From Amnibacterium endophyticum (GTDB lineage: Bacteria; Actinomycetota; Actinomycetes; Actinomycetales; Microbacteriaceae), in the NCBI RefSeq assembly GCF_042680685.1, contig NZ_JBHUEA010000021.1, positions 1-60,060 of the forward strand: DNA of 60,060 bases, given 5' to 3'. How positions within the stretch are numbered: position 1 is the first letter of the stretch; every line of letters starts with the position of its first letter. The translations under genes and the position numbers were made by a program. A model generated the notes under the pieces. It saw only the letters and a list, made by a program, of their open reading frames with translations, made no database searches and was not told the origin of the DNA. Shown here piece by piece: positions 1 to 7,726 of this stretch.

Positions 1-1168
1 CGCCCCGCCCGGCGTGGGCGTTCGCCCGGTCATGCCGCGTGACGGCGGCCGCCGCATCCGCGATCGCCCGGTCCACCTCGTCGAGCGCGGCCCGCGCCCG
101 CTCGAGGTCCGCCGCGGCCTCGCGCTGGCGCGGCCCCGCCTCGTCGATCCTCCGCTCGAGATCGGCGATCAGCGCGGTCGCCGCCGAGCGCTCCGCGGCG
201 CCGGTGTCCTCGGGCGGCGGGGTCGGCTCGTCACCGAGGACGGCGATGCGCTGCGCCGCCGTCTGCGCGAGGTCGCGGAACCGCTGCTGGGCGGCCTCGA
301 GCTGCAGCGCGGTGCGGCGGGCGGCGTCGAGGTCGCCGCCGGCGTCGCGCTCCAGCCGCTCGACGAGCGCGCCGAGCCGCTGCACCGAGTCGGCGGCGAC
401 CTGCCGTCCGGCCTCCGCCTGCTCGTGGGCCTGCCGCGCGCGCTCGGCGTCGCCCGCCAGCCGGTCCGCGTCGAACGCCAGCAGGCGGGTCCGTGCCTCC
501 CGGACCGCGGCCTGCACGCCCGCCGCCTCCCGCGCGACCTCCGCCTGCGCGCCGAGCGGCTTCAGCTGCCGCCGCAGCTCCTCCGCCAGGTCGGTGAGGC
601 GGGCGAGGTTCGCCTGCATCGACTCGAGCTTGCGCAGCGTCCGCTCGCGCCGGCGGCGGTGCTTGAGGATGCCGGCGGCCTCCTCGATGAACCCGCGCCG
701 CTCGTCGGGCCCCGCCCGCAGCACGGCGTCGAGCTGCCCCTGCCCGACGATGACGTGCATCTCGCGGCCGAGCCCGGAGTCCGACAGCAGCTCCTGCACG
801 TCGAGCAGCCGGACGGCGTCGCCGTTGATCGCGTACTCGCTGCGCCCGTCCCGGAAGAGGGTGCGGCTGATCGCGACCTCCGCGTACTCGATCGGCAGCG
901 CGCCGTCCGCGTTGTCGATCGTGAGCACGACCTCTGCCCGCCCGAGCGGGCCGCGGGTGGCCGTGCCGGCGAAGATCACGTCGGCCATCGAGCCGCCGCG
1001 GAGGTTCTTCGCCCCCTGCTCCCCCATCACCCAGGCGAGCGCGTCGACGACGTTCGACTTGCCGCTGCCGTTCGGGCCGACGATGCAGGTGACGCCGGGC
1101 TCGAACGCGAAGACGGTCGCCTGCGCGAAGGACTTGAAGCCCTTCAGCGTCAGGCTCTTCAGGTGCAT
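1..1168 (-). CDS. smc: Chromosome segregation ATPase SMC, N-terminal part (runs off the window)
   Basis: SMC is the ATPase of the condensin-like complex (with ScpA and ScpB) that compacts and segregates the chromosome. About 389 N-terminal residues are visible. They begin MHLKSLTLKGFKSF, followed by a Walker A loop (GPNGSGKSN, residues 31-39), a VGQGQLD Q-loop near 145, and from about residue 170 an Ala/Arg/Glu-rich stretch with the heptad character of the coiled coil. The ATG at 1168 is preceded by GGGGAGG at short spacing. The C-terminal ATPase half lies beyond position 1. In related actinobacteria smc follows mutM directly; here 17 kb separate them. Confidence 0.95.
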   Translation of the reverse strand, partial: MHLKSLTLKGFKSFAQATVFAFEPGVTCIVGPNGSGKSNVVDALAWVMGEQGAKNLRGGSMADVIFAGTATRGPLGRAEVVLTIDNADGALPIEYAEVAISRTLFRDGRSEYAINGDAVRLLDVQELLSDSGLGREMHVIVGQGQLDAVLRAGPDERRGFIEEAAGILKHRRRRERTLRKLESMQANLARLTDLAEELRRQLKPLGAQAEVAREAAGVQAAVREARTRLLAFDADRLAGDAERARQAHEQAEAGRQVAADSVQRLGALVERLERDAGGDLDAARRTALQLEAAQQRFRDLAQTAAQRIAVLGDEPTPPPEDTGAAERSAATALIADLERRIDEAGPRQREAAADLERARAALDEVDRAIADAAAAVTRHDRANAHAGRG

Positions 1169-1281
1169 GGCGCCTCCCCGGTCCGACGGTAGCGGGAGGG
1201 GCGGACAGCGGGACGACGGAGCCGCGATGTGGGAGCCGGGAGCCGGGAGCCGCAGCGATGTCGCCGATGCAGGGCGATGTC

Positions 1282-1322
1282 GCAGACGAAGGGCGGATGA
1301 AGCTGCTCCGTCCTTCGTCTGC
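1282..1322. repeat. Hairpin, 16-bp arms with one mismatch
   Basis: GCAGACGAAGGGCGGA (1282-1297) pairs with TCCGTCCTTCGTCTGC (1307-1322) around a 9-base loop. The only mismatch is tolerated as G-U in RNA on one strand. The symmetry continues outwards in broken form: ATGCAGG (1267-1273) faces CCTGCAT (1332-1338). The function is unknown; it may be a terminator or a remnant of an intergenic repeat. Confidence 0.6.
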
Positions 1323-1370
1323 CACTTCCTCCTGCATGTGCGACGCCGATTCCGTCCGAGGCCCGTCGAG

Positions 1371-1411
1371 TGATCTCGAGGCTCCGCTGCGCTCCGCACC
1401 TCGATCAGCGG
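1371..1411. repeat. Dispersed intergenic repeat, diverged copy
   Basis: A CTCGAGGCTCCGCTGCGCTC core is followed by CGCACCTCGATCAGCGGG. It matches the units at 32963-33070 and 36773-36897 with scattered substitutions. CGAGG and CCTCG at the ends can pair around the CGCTGCGCTC centre. The setting and form resemble the short palindromic intergenic repeats common in Microbacteriaceae. Confidence 0.55.
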
Positions 1412-1539
1412 GAGGAGTCCGCGAGGACCGCCCCGAGATCCGATCAGCGGAGGGGTTCGCGGAGGGCAGCCGCGCCGTCCATCCCGGCTTCGCGACCGAG
1501 CGCGCCGCAGGAGCGCAGGGGCGGAGATCGCCGCGCGCG

Positions 1540-2490
1540 TCAGGAGGGTGCGAGGCGGGAGAGCAGCGACGCCTTGATCGCGGGGCGGGAGCCGAACGCG
1601 AGCAGGAAGTGCGCCTCGCGCAGCAGCCGGTCGGAGCGGGAGCCCGCGAGCACGCCCCGTCCGCCGTCGTGCACCGCGAGGGCGGATGCGGCCCGCAGCG
1701 CCAGCGCCGCGCAGGCGGCGCGCGCGGCGGGCAGCTCCTCCACCGGTGCGCGGAGGAGCGCGTCGCGCGCGGCCGCCACGTCGGCGCCCAGGGACGACGA
1801 GCCGATGAGGCGTGCGGCCTCGGCGGCGAGCCCGAGCGGCAGGGCGCCGTTCAGCGCGAGACCGGCGGCGTCCGCGGCGGCCCAGTCGTCCGCGGTCACC
1901 ACGTCGAGGTCGCGGTCAGCCGGCACCGCCACGCCCTCGAAGGTGAGCGTCACGGTGCCGGAGGCGTTCGCCGCGACGAGCCGCGCGGGCTCCGCCGTCA
2001 TCCCGGGGCCGACGTCGACGAGCACGGTGCGGATGTCGCCCGAGTCGTCGACCGCGGCGACCCGCAGCACGTCGACGACGCCCCAGCCGGTCACCCACGG
2101 CGCGCTGCCGGTGAGGCGCCGGTCCGCGTCGATCCGCAGTGGCGAGGGGCCGCGGACCGCGGTGACGACGACGCCCGCCCGCACCGCGCCGGACTCGAGC
2201 GCGGGCGCGAACCGGGCCGCAGGGCCCGCGGAGCGGGCGACCGCGGCCAGCGCACCCTGGTGCTGGATCCAGACGAAGGCGGTGGCGAGGCAGCCGCCGG
2301 CGAGGGCGGCGGTCACGTCGACGCGTTCGGCGAGGCCCGCCCCGGAGACGCTGTGCCCGGTCAGGCCCGCCGCGTCCAGCGCCTCGAGGTGCGACCGCGG
2401 CACCCGGTCGGCCGCGTCCACGGCTTCGGCGTCGGGCCGCAGGACCTCGTCGGCGAGGCGGCGGGCGACCTCGACCGCATCACCCTGCAC
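1540..2490 (-). CDS. Acyl-CoA dehydrogenase-like flavoprotein
   Basis: This 316-residue protein has the N-terminal helical domain and middle beta domain of the acyl-CoA dehydrogenase fold (a LEALDAAGLTGHSV segment, then FVWIQHQGALAAV at about 92-104, then beta strands such as GSAPWVTGWG). It is shorter than the usual 380 residues and the C-terminal helical domain is compact. No catalytic glutamate can be placed with confidence. It could be a true dehydrogenase or one of the SfnB/DszC-type flavin monooxygenase relatives. The GTG start at 2490 has only a weak ribosome site and lies just past a perfect 34-bp hairpin. It stands alone, pointing toward smc. Confidence 0.7.
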   Translation of the reverse strand: MQGDAVEVARRLADEVLRPDAEAVDAADRVPRSHLEALDAAGLTGHSVSGAGLAERVDVTAALAGGCLATAFVWIQHQGALAAVARSAGPAARFAPALESGAVRAGVVVTAVRGPSPLRIDADRRLTGSAPWVTGWGVVDVLRVAAVDDSGDIRTVLVDVGPGMTAEPARLVAANASGTVTLTFEGVAVPADRDLDVVTADDWAAADAAGLALNGALPLGLAAEAARLIGSSSLGADVAAARDALLRAPVEELPAARAACAALALRAASALAVHDGGRGVLAGSRSDRLLREAHFLLAFGSRPAIKASLLSRLAPS

Positions 2491-2499
2491 CGTCCCATT

Positions 2500-2533
2500 C
2501 TGGAGGTGATCCGGCGGGCCGGATCACCTCCAG
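2500..2533. repeat. Perfect 16-bp hairpin containing a Shine-Dalgarno/anti-Shine-Dalgarno pair
   Basis: CTGGAGGTGATCCGGC (2500-2515) and its exact complement (2518-2533) are separated by two bases. One arm contains GGAGGTGATCC, the ideal ribosome-binding sequence; the other contains GGATCACCTCC, as at the 3' end of 16S rRNA. It lies between the end of the secreted protein gene and the start of the acyl-CoA-dehydrogenase-like gene. The simplest role is a terminator for the former; no T-tract follows. Confidence 0.75.
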
Positions 2534-2548
2534 GGCGGAGCAGCGGGC

Positions 2549-3109
2549 TCAGCTCTGCGAGGCCTTCGCGTCGCAGCGCGCCTGCACCTTCGCCTGGACG
2601 GCCTTCGCGCGCGTCTGGATCGTCGCGCCGTAGCCGCCGCCGATCGCCTTCTGCACGATCTCCTGCGCCTTCTCCTTCCGGGCGTCGCTCTTCGCGGGCA
2701 GCGCGCGCAGCGCCTTCAGGTCGGAGCGCAGCGAGGCGGGCAGGGCCTTCGCCCAGCCGTGCCCCTTCGCGGACGAGCCGGCGACGATGTGCGCGAGCCG
2801 CTCGACGCGGGTGCCGTACTCGCCGGACAGGGCGTTCTCGCGGATCTTCGCGCGCTCGGCGGCGCGGTCGGCCTTCGGCTCGCCGCGCAGCGTCTTGAGG
2901 TCGGCGCGCAGCTGCGCCGGCACGCCGCCGCGGAGCACCGCGCGCAGGTGCGGCATGCAGGCCGCGGTCGGGGTCGCCGTCGTCGGGGACGAGTCGCCGG
3001 AGGCGGCGAAGGCGGCGGTCGCGCCGCCGCCCGCGGCGAGCACCACCGCGGTGCCCGCGGCCGCCACGACGACGCGGCGGCGGACGGTGGAACGGATGGA
3101 GGAGAACAT
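2549..3109 (-). CDS. Small secreted protein with two 60-residue helical repeats
   Basis: The 186-residue protein begins with a signal-peptide-like segment: basic RSTVRRR, a hydrophobic VVVAAAGTAVVLAAGGGA core, and AFAAS as a likely cleavage region near 36. The mature part is a tandem duplication. PAQLRADLKTLR (64-75) recurs as PASLRSDLKALR (124-135), and each is followed by a charged helix and a GGYGA/GEYGT turn. Cysteines at 51 and 179 could form a disulfide across the repeats. The chosen ATG (3109) has AGAGGT just upstream; an upstream frame extension looks non-coding. It is divergent from a two-component system, an arrangement that recalls extracytoplasmic stress accessory proteins of the Spy/CpxP kind, but no family match is claimed. 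Confidence 0.7.
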   Translation of the reverse strand: MFSSIRSTVRRRVVVAAAGTAVVLAAGGGATAAFAASGDSSPTTATPTAACMPHLRAVLRGGVPAQLRADLKTLRGEPKADRAAERAKIRENALSGEYGTRVERLAHIVAGSSAKGHGWAKALPASLRSDLKALRALPAKSDARKEKAQEIVQKAIGGGYGATIQTRAKAVQAKVQARCDAKASQS

Positions 3110-3187
3110 GCTGCACCTCTCGTGCTGGACGATCCGCGCCCTTCCTGGGCCGGTCCGACGAGGATGCGCGCCGATCCGCGTCCTGGC

Positions 3188-3209
3188 GTTCGGGCCGTGT
3201 TCGAGCCGT
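3188..3209 (+). promoter_or_regulatory. Tandem 11-bp direct repeats, candidate response-regulator site
   Basis: GTTCGGGCCGT (3188-3198) is followed immediately by GTTCGAGCCGT (3199-3209), 10 of 11 bases identical and one helical turn apart. OmpR/PhoB-type regulators bind such tandem repeats head to tail. They lie in the divergent region between the secreted protein (start 3109) and the response regulator (start 3256), so autoregulation of both directions is plausible. Confidence 0.5.
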
Positions 3210-3255
3210 GTAAGGCGCCCCCGATCCCGCCGGGACACGGGCGGCGGGCAGTTGA

Positions 3256-3942
3256 ATGACGCTCGTGGAGTCGAAGGGGCTGGTGCTCGTCGGGGAGGAC
3301 GAGCGCTCGATCGCGGACCTCGAGCGCCTCTACCTGGCCGAGGCGGGCTTCGGCGTGCACGTCGAGCGCGACGGCGCCGCCGTCCTCGCCGCCGTGGAGC
3401 GCCTGCGGCCGGTCGCGATCGTGCTCGACGTCGGCCTGCCCGGCCGGGACGGGCTGGAGGTCTGCCGAGCGCTGCGCGCCGGCGGCGACTGGACGCCGGT
3501 CGTGTTCGTGACGGCGCGGGACGAGGAGGTCGACCGCGTGCTCGGTCTCGAGCTCGGCGGGGACGACTACCTGACGAAGCCCTTCAGCCCGCGCGAGCTC
3601 GTCGCCCGCGTCCGCGGGCTGCTGCGTCGCGCCGCCCTCCCCTCCTCCCCCGGCCCGGTCGCCGTCGGCGAGGTGCAGCTGGACCCGCAGCAGCGGACAG
3701 TGCTCGCCGGGGGACGGCGCGTCGAGCTCACCGCGACCGAGTTCGACCTGCTGGCGAAGCTGATGGGCGAGCCGGGCCGCGTCTTCAGCCGCGAGCAGCT
3801 GCTCGCGAGCGTCTGGGGCCACGCGGACTACGGCGCCGGCCGCACGGTCGACGTGCACGTGGCCCAGCTGCGCGCGAAGCTCGGCGACGCGAGCCCGATC
3901 CGCACCCTCCGCGGAGTCGGGTACGCCGCCGGCGGCGGCTGA
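3256..3942 (+). CDS. OmpR/PhoB-family response regulator
   Basis: A 228-residue DNA-binding response regulator. The receiver domain (about 8-122) has the acidic pair E14/D15, phospho-acceptor D58 in VLDVGLPGRDG, T86 and K108 (LTKPFSPREL). The C-terminal winged helix (about 130-226) carries ELTATEFDLL and a recognition region GRTVDVHVAQLRAKLG ending RTLRGVGYAA. The stop overlaps the kinase start (TGATG), so the two are translationally coupled. The ligand sensed is unknown. Confidence 0.95.
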   Translation: MTLVESKGLVLVGEDERSIADLERLYLAEAGFGVHVERDGAAVLAAVERLRPVAIVLDVGLPGRDGLEVCRALRAGGDWTPVVFVTARDEEVDRVLGLELGGDDYLTKPFSPRELVARVRGLLRRAALPSSPGPVAVGEVQLDPQQRTVLAGGRRVELTATEFDLLAKLMGEPGRVFSREQLLASVWGHADYGAGRTVDVHVAQLRAKLGDASPIRTLRGVGYAAGGG

Positions 3943-5297
3943 TGCGCGCGCTGTCCGCCCGGGTGCTCGCGCTCGCGCTGTCCCTCGTGCTGCTGACGAC
4001 GCTCGCCGCCGGCATCGCGACCGTGCAGTTCGCGCGGGCCGCCGCGCGGTCGGAGCAGCGGGCGGAGCTGAAGGCGCAGGCCTCCCTGGTGGCGCTGCAG
4101 CCCGCCCGGCTCGTCACCCGTCGCGGCCTGCAGCGGGTCGCCGCCGGCCTGGACGGGTCGCTGCTGGCGGTGGTGGACGCCGACGCCGCTCCGGTGGCGT
4201 CCAGCGCCCCGCCCGGCAGCGCGCTCGTCGCGGCGACCCGCTCGGCCGCGGTGCAGGCCGTTCGCGGTGCCGACGTGTCCTCCGCGACGACCCTCGGCGG
4301 CCAGGAGGTGCTGGTCGAGGCGCGCCCGCTGGCGTCGGGCGGCGCGTTCGTGCTCGCGCGTCCGGTGAACGCCTTCACCCGGCTGACCCGCGACCTCGTC
4401 GCCCGCATCCTCGTGGTCCTGCTAACCGTGTCCGCCGTCGCGGCGGTCGCCGCCGTCCTCCTCTCCCGCCGCATCACGCGGCCCCTCGCCGAGGTCGCCG
4501 GCGCGGCGCGACGGCTCGCGGCCGGCGAGCGCCGCGTGCCGGTGCCCGAGCAGGCGCCCGTCGAGGTGCACGACGTCGCCGAGGCCCTGCGCGCGCTCGA
4601 CGACGCGCTCGCGACGAGCGAGGGGCGGCAGCGGGAGTTCCTGCTGTCGATCTCGCACGAGATCCGGACCCCGCTCACCGCGCTGCAGGGCTACGGCGAG
4701 GCGCTCGCGGACGGCGTCGTCACGGGCGACCGGGTGCGCGAGGTCGGCGCCGTGCTGATGGCGGAGACCGCCCGCGTCGAGCGCTTCACGGCGGACCTGC
4801 TGGAGCTCGCCCGGCTCGAGGCGGACGACTTCTCCGTCGCGGTGGCCGAGGTCGACCTGCGGGAGGTCGCCGAGGAGACCGCCGTCGCCTGGCGCGCGCG
4901 GGCCGACGCCGCCGGGGTGGACCTCCGCCAGCAGGTCCCGGAGGGGGTGCGGGCGCTGGCGGACCCCCGGCGCGCGCGGCAGGTCGTCGACGGCCTCGTC
5001 GAGAACGCGCTGCGCGCGACCCCCGCGGGCGGGTCGATCACGCTGCGGAGCGTCCGCGTGGTCGACCGGGTCGGGATCGCCGTGGAGGACACCGGCCCGG
5101 GCCTGTCGGACGACGACCTGGCGGAGGCGTTCACCCGCGGGCTGCTGCGTGAGCGCTACCGCGAGTCGCGGCAGGTGGGCACCGGCCTCGGCCTGTCGAT
5201 CGTGACGCGGCTCGCGGGCCGGATGGGCGGCCGGGTGACCGCGGCGCGCGCCGACGGCGGCGGCGCGCGGTTCGCCCTGGAGCTGCCGGCCGCATGA
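3942..5297 (+). CDS. Membrane sensor histidine kinase
   Basis: Partner kinase of the preceding regulator, 451 residues. It has one membrane helix at about 7-29, an extracytoplasmic loop of about 120 residues, a second helix at about 154-175, a HAMP linker (RRITRPLAEVAGAARRLAAG), and the dimerisation box SISHEIRTPLTALQGY with phospho-histidine H239. The N box is VENALRAT (N355); G1 is VEDTGPGLS and G2 GTGLGLSIV. The extracytoplasmic domain is Ala/Val-rich and resembles no named sensor fold that I recognise. The divergent secreted repeat protein is a candidate accessory ligand. Confidence 0.94.
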   Translation: MRALSARVLALALSLVLLTTLAAGIATVQFARAAARSEQRAELKAQASLVALQPARLVTRRGLQRVAAGLDGSLLAVVDADAAPVASSAPPGSALVAATRSAAVQAVRGADVSSATTLGGQEVLVEARPLASGGAFVLARPVNAFTRLTRDLVARILVVLLTVSAVAAVAAVLLSRRITRPLAEVAGAARRLAAGERRVPVPEQAPVEVHDVAEALRALDDALATSEGRQREFLLSISHEIRTPLTALQGYGEALADGVVTGDRVREVGAVLMAETARVERFTADLLELARLEADDFSVAVAEVDLREVAEETAVAWRARADAAGVDLRQQVPEGVRALADPRRARQVVDGLVENALRATPAGGSITLRSVRVVDRVGIAVEDTGPGLSDDDLAEAFTRGLLRERYRESRQVGTGLGLSIVTRLAGRMGGRVTAARADGGGARFALELPAA

Positions 5298-5315
5298 GGC
5301 GCATCGCGACGAGGG

Positions 5316-6578
5316 TCAGCGGTCCGCGGCGGGGCGCTCGACGTGGTCGGGCAGGCGCCTGCCGAGGACCGCGGAGGCCGCCGCCGTCACCGCGGTGCCG
5401 ACCGCGACCACCCCGATCCACGCGCCGGGCCGCGCGCCGCCGAGCAGCAGGCCGGCGAGCGGCGGCCCGACGAATCCGCCGACCGGCCAGGTCGCACCGG
5501 CGAGCGCGTTGTAGCGCCCGCGGAGGTGCTCGCTCGCCAGCGCGTTCGGCAGCGCGCCGCCGACCGGGCTGTAGAAGGTCTCGCCGAGGCCGAACACCGC
5601 GAGCGCGAGGACGAAGCCGACGTCCCCCGGGATCCCGCGCAGCCCCGGGAGCGCAGCCGCCCCGGTGACCAGCCAGGCGAGCGTCCAGAGCAGCGCGGCC
5701 GCGACCAGCAGCCGGCTGCGCCGCCAGGCACGGGTGCGGCGCTCGACCGCGAGCTGCAGCACCACGATCACCGCCGTGTTCGCCGCGAAGGCGAAGCCGA
5801 TCACCCGCGTGGACGTGCCGCCCTCGGCCACGGCGAACGCGGCCCACGGCCCGTTCATCTGCGCGTAGCCGAAGACGCCGAGCGCGACCGCGACCGCGAG
5901 GTAGCCCGCGAACGGCCGGTCGCGGAGGACGGCGCCGTAGCCGCCGATCCGCACGTCGTCGCGGTGCAGCGGCCGGTCCGGCGCGGCGAAGCCGGGCGTC
6001 CGGCGCAGGCCGAGCGCGATCAGCAGGGCGAAGACCGCGGTGGACGCGGCGTCGATGCCGTAGACGAGGTGGAAGCTCGCGGGGCGGTCGAGCGACACCA
6101 CCCAGCCCGACAGCAGGCCGCCGACCCCGAGCCCCCCGTTCAGCAGCCCGAACCGCAGCGCGAACGCCCGGCTGCGGCGGGCCTCCGGCACCTGCACGGC
6201 GACGAGACCGTTCAGCGCCGGCCAGACGAGCCCGTTGCCGACGTTGTTCAGCAGCACGCCGAGCGTCGCGACGCCCACGCCCGCCCCGGTCGCGAGGAGG
6301 GCGGTGCCGGCCGCCTGCACGACGAGCCCCAGCGCGGCGAGCCGCCCGAGCCCGATGCGGTCGCCGAGGGGGCCGCCGACCGTGGTGGCGGCGAGCCCCG
6401 CCACGGCGGCGACCGCGAGGACCGCGCCGGCGAGCGGCAGGCTCGCGCCGAGCACCTCGTGCAGGTACAGCACGAGGAACGGCAGGGTGAGCCCCTGCCC
6501 GAGCGCCGCGACGAGGGTGCCCGCCAGCGTCAGCCGGAAGGCGCGCTCCCCGACGTCCTGCAGCGGTCCGTCGAGCAC
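5316..6578 (-). CDS. Major facilitator superfamily transporter
   Basis: A 420-residue polytopic protein with about 12 hydrophobic segments. It has a loop 2-3 motif variant GGPLGDRIGLGRLAALG (about 68-84) and the central cytoplasmic loop near 190-215 expected of an MFS exporter or sugar-type permease. The substrate cannot be read from the sequence. The GTG start is exactly six bases after a TAGCGT -10 element, so the transcript is probably leaderless, although it also lies 40 bp downstream of the enolase-superfamily gene on the same strand. Confidence 0.88.
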   Translation of the reverse strand: MLDGPLQDVGERAFRLTLAGTLVAALGQGLTLPFLVLYLHEVLGASLPLAGAVLAVAAVAGLAATTVGGPLGDRIGLGRLAALGLVVQAAGTALLATGAGVGVATLGVLLNNVGNGLVWPALNGLVAVQVPEARRSRAFALRFGLLNGGLGVGGLLSGWVVSLDRPASFHLVYGIDAASTAVFALLIALGLRRTPGFAAPDRPLHRDDVRIGGYGAVLRDRPFAGYLAVAVALGVFGYAQMNGPWAAFAVAEGGTSTRVIGFAFAANTAVIVVLQLAVERRTRAWRRSRLLVAAALLWTLAWLVTGAAALPGLRGIPGDVGFVLALAVFGLGETFYSPVGGALPNALASEHLRGRYNALAGATWPVGGFVGPPLAGLLLGGARPGAWIGVVAVGTAVTAAASAVLGRRLPDHVERPAADR

Positions 6579-6584
6579 CCCGGC

Positions 6585-6590
6585 ACGCTA
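6585..6590 (-). promoter_or_regulatory. -10 element of a likely leaderless promoter (MFS gene)
   Basis: TAGCGT on the minus strand, then six bases, then the GTG start at 6578. The expected transcription start coincides with the start codon, and no ribosome-binding site is present. Confidence 0.5.
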
Positions 6591-6618
6591 GCGGCGGCTT
6601 CGGACGCCGGCGGCGCCG

Positions 6619-7704
6619 CTACCCGACCCGGTAGCGCTCCGCACCGCGGGCGACGCGCATCCCGTGCCCGGGTGCCGCGACGTCGGGGCGGAGCGCGCCG
6701 TCGACCACCGGCGGGAGCCCCTCGAACAGCGCCGCGTCGACCCGCTCGTGGTCGACGAAGTACTCCAGGTGCCGTGCGTTCGGCGTCGCGACGGCCGCGT
6801 GCACCGCGAGGTGCGGCGCGCAGTGCGCGGAGACCTGCAGCCCGTGGGCCTCGGCGAGGGCGGCGCACTCGAACCACGCGCTCCACCCGCCGCAGCGGGT
6901 GACGTCGAGCTGCAGGCAGTCGACCGCGCCGTGCTCGAGCAGCTGCTGCGCGTCGGCGAGCCGCCACACGTACTCCCCCGCCGCGACGTCCATCGGCACC
7001 TGCGCGCGCACCGCGGCCAGCTGCTCGGGCCGGTCCGAGCTGACGGGCTCCTCGAACCAGGTCACGTCGAGGTCGGCGAGCGCGCGGCCGGTCCGGACCG
7101 CCTGCCCGACCGAGTACGCGCCGTTCGCGTCCACGAGGAGGTCGTGGCCGTCGCCGAGCACGCGGCGGGCGAGCGCGGCGCGGGCGAGGTCCCGCTCGAC
7201 GTCGGTGCCCCACCCCTGCCCGATCTTGATCTTCGCGTCACGGATCCCGAGCGCGAGCCAGTGCTCCAGCTCGGCGGCGGTGGTCGCGTCGTCGTAGCCG
7301 GTGAAGCCGCCGCTGCCGTAGACGACCGCCTCCTGCCGGATCCGCCCGAACAGGGACGCCACCGAGCGGCCGGCCCGGCGCGCCTTGAGGTCCCAGAGCG
7401 CGACGTCGACCGCGGAGAGCGCGGCGGCGGCGACGCCCGTCGCGCCGGCGTTGCGGACCGCCGCCCGCATGCGGTGCCGCAGCAGCGGGACGTCGTCCGG
7501 GTCGGCGTCCCCGAACGCCGGCGCGAGCACGTCGCGCACCAGGGCGGCGGCCGCGGCCTCGGTGTAGGACCAGCCGAGCCCCTCCTCGCCGTCGGCGCCG
7601 AGGCGGACCGCCACCACGGTGGTCGCGGTCCAGCGCGCGGTGCCGTCGGTCTCCGGCTCGGGCGTCGGCACCGCGAAGACGTCGACCGAGGTCTCGATGG
7701 CCAT
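6619..7704 (-). CDS. Enolase superfamily enzyme (mandelate racemase/sugar-acid dehydratase type)
   Basis: 361 residues with the capping domain (1-125) and a (beta/alpha)7-beta barrel. Readable active-site elements are K158-I-K160 on strand two; metal ligands D192 (VDANGAY), E218 (WFEEP) and E244; and the D267/H294 dyad (LDVTRCGG; SAHCAP). The Lys pair plus His-Asp dyad places it in the mandelate racemase subgroup, whose members abstract the alpha proton of a sugar acid or related carboxylate. The substrate is not determined. It is 22 bp downstream of the TPP enzyme and 40 bp upstream of the MFS gene, suggesting a small catabolic unit. Confidence 0.88.
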   Translation of the reverse strand: MAIETSVDVFAVPTPEPETDGTARWTATTVVAVRLGADGEEGLGWSYTEAAAAALVRDVLAPAFGDADPDDVPLLRHRMRAAVRNAGATGVAAAALSAVDVALWDLKARRAGRSVASLFGRIRQEAVVYGSGGFTGYDDATTAAELEHWLALGIRDAKIKIGQGWGTDVERDLARAALARRVLGDGHDLLVDANGAYSVGQAVRTGRALADLDVTWFEEPVSSDRPEQLAAVRAQVPMDVAAGEYVWRLADAQQLLEHGAVDCLQLDVTRCGGWSAWFECAALAEAHGLQVSAHCAPHLAVHAAVATPNARHLEYFVDHERVDAALFEGLPPVVDGALRPDVAAPGHGMRVARGAERYRVG

Positions 7705-7726
7705 GATGCGGACCGGTGCTCGGGGC

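Larger units (their letters stand above)
1169..1539. other. Gene-free stretch with inverted repeats and a dispersed-repeat copy
   Basis: These 371 bases between the smc start and the acyl-CoA-dehydrogenase-like gene show no convincing coding frame. They hold a strong hairpin (1282-1322) and a diverged copy of the dispersed intergenic repeat (about 1371-1411), followed by a weaker GATCAGCGGAGGG-like remnant near 1441-1456. The smc promoter should lie in the first 60-100 bases; no clear -35/-10 pair was picked out. Confidence 0.6.
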
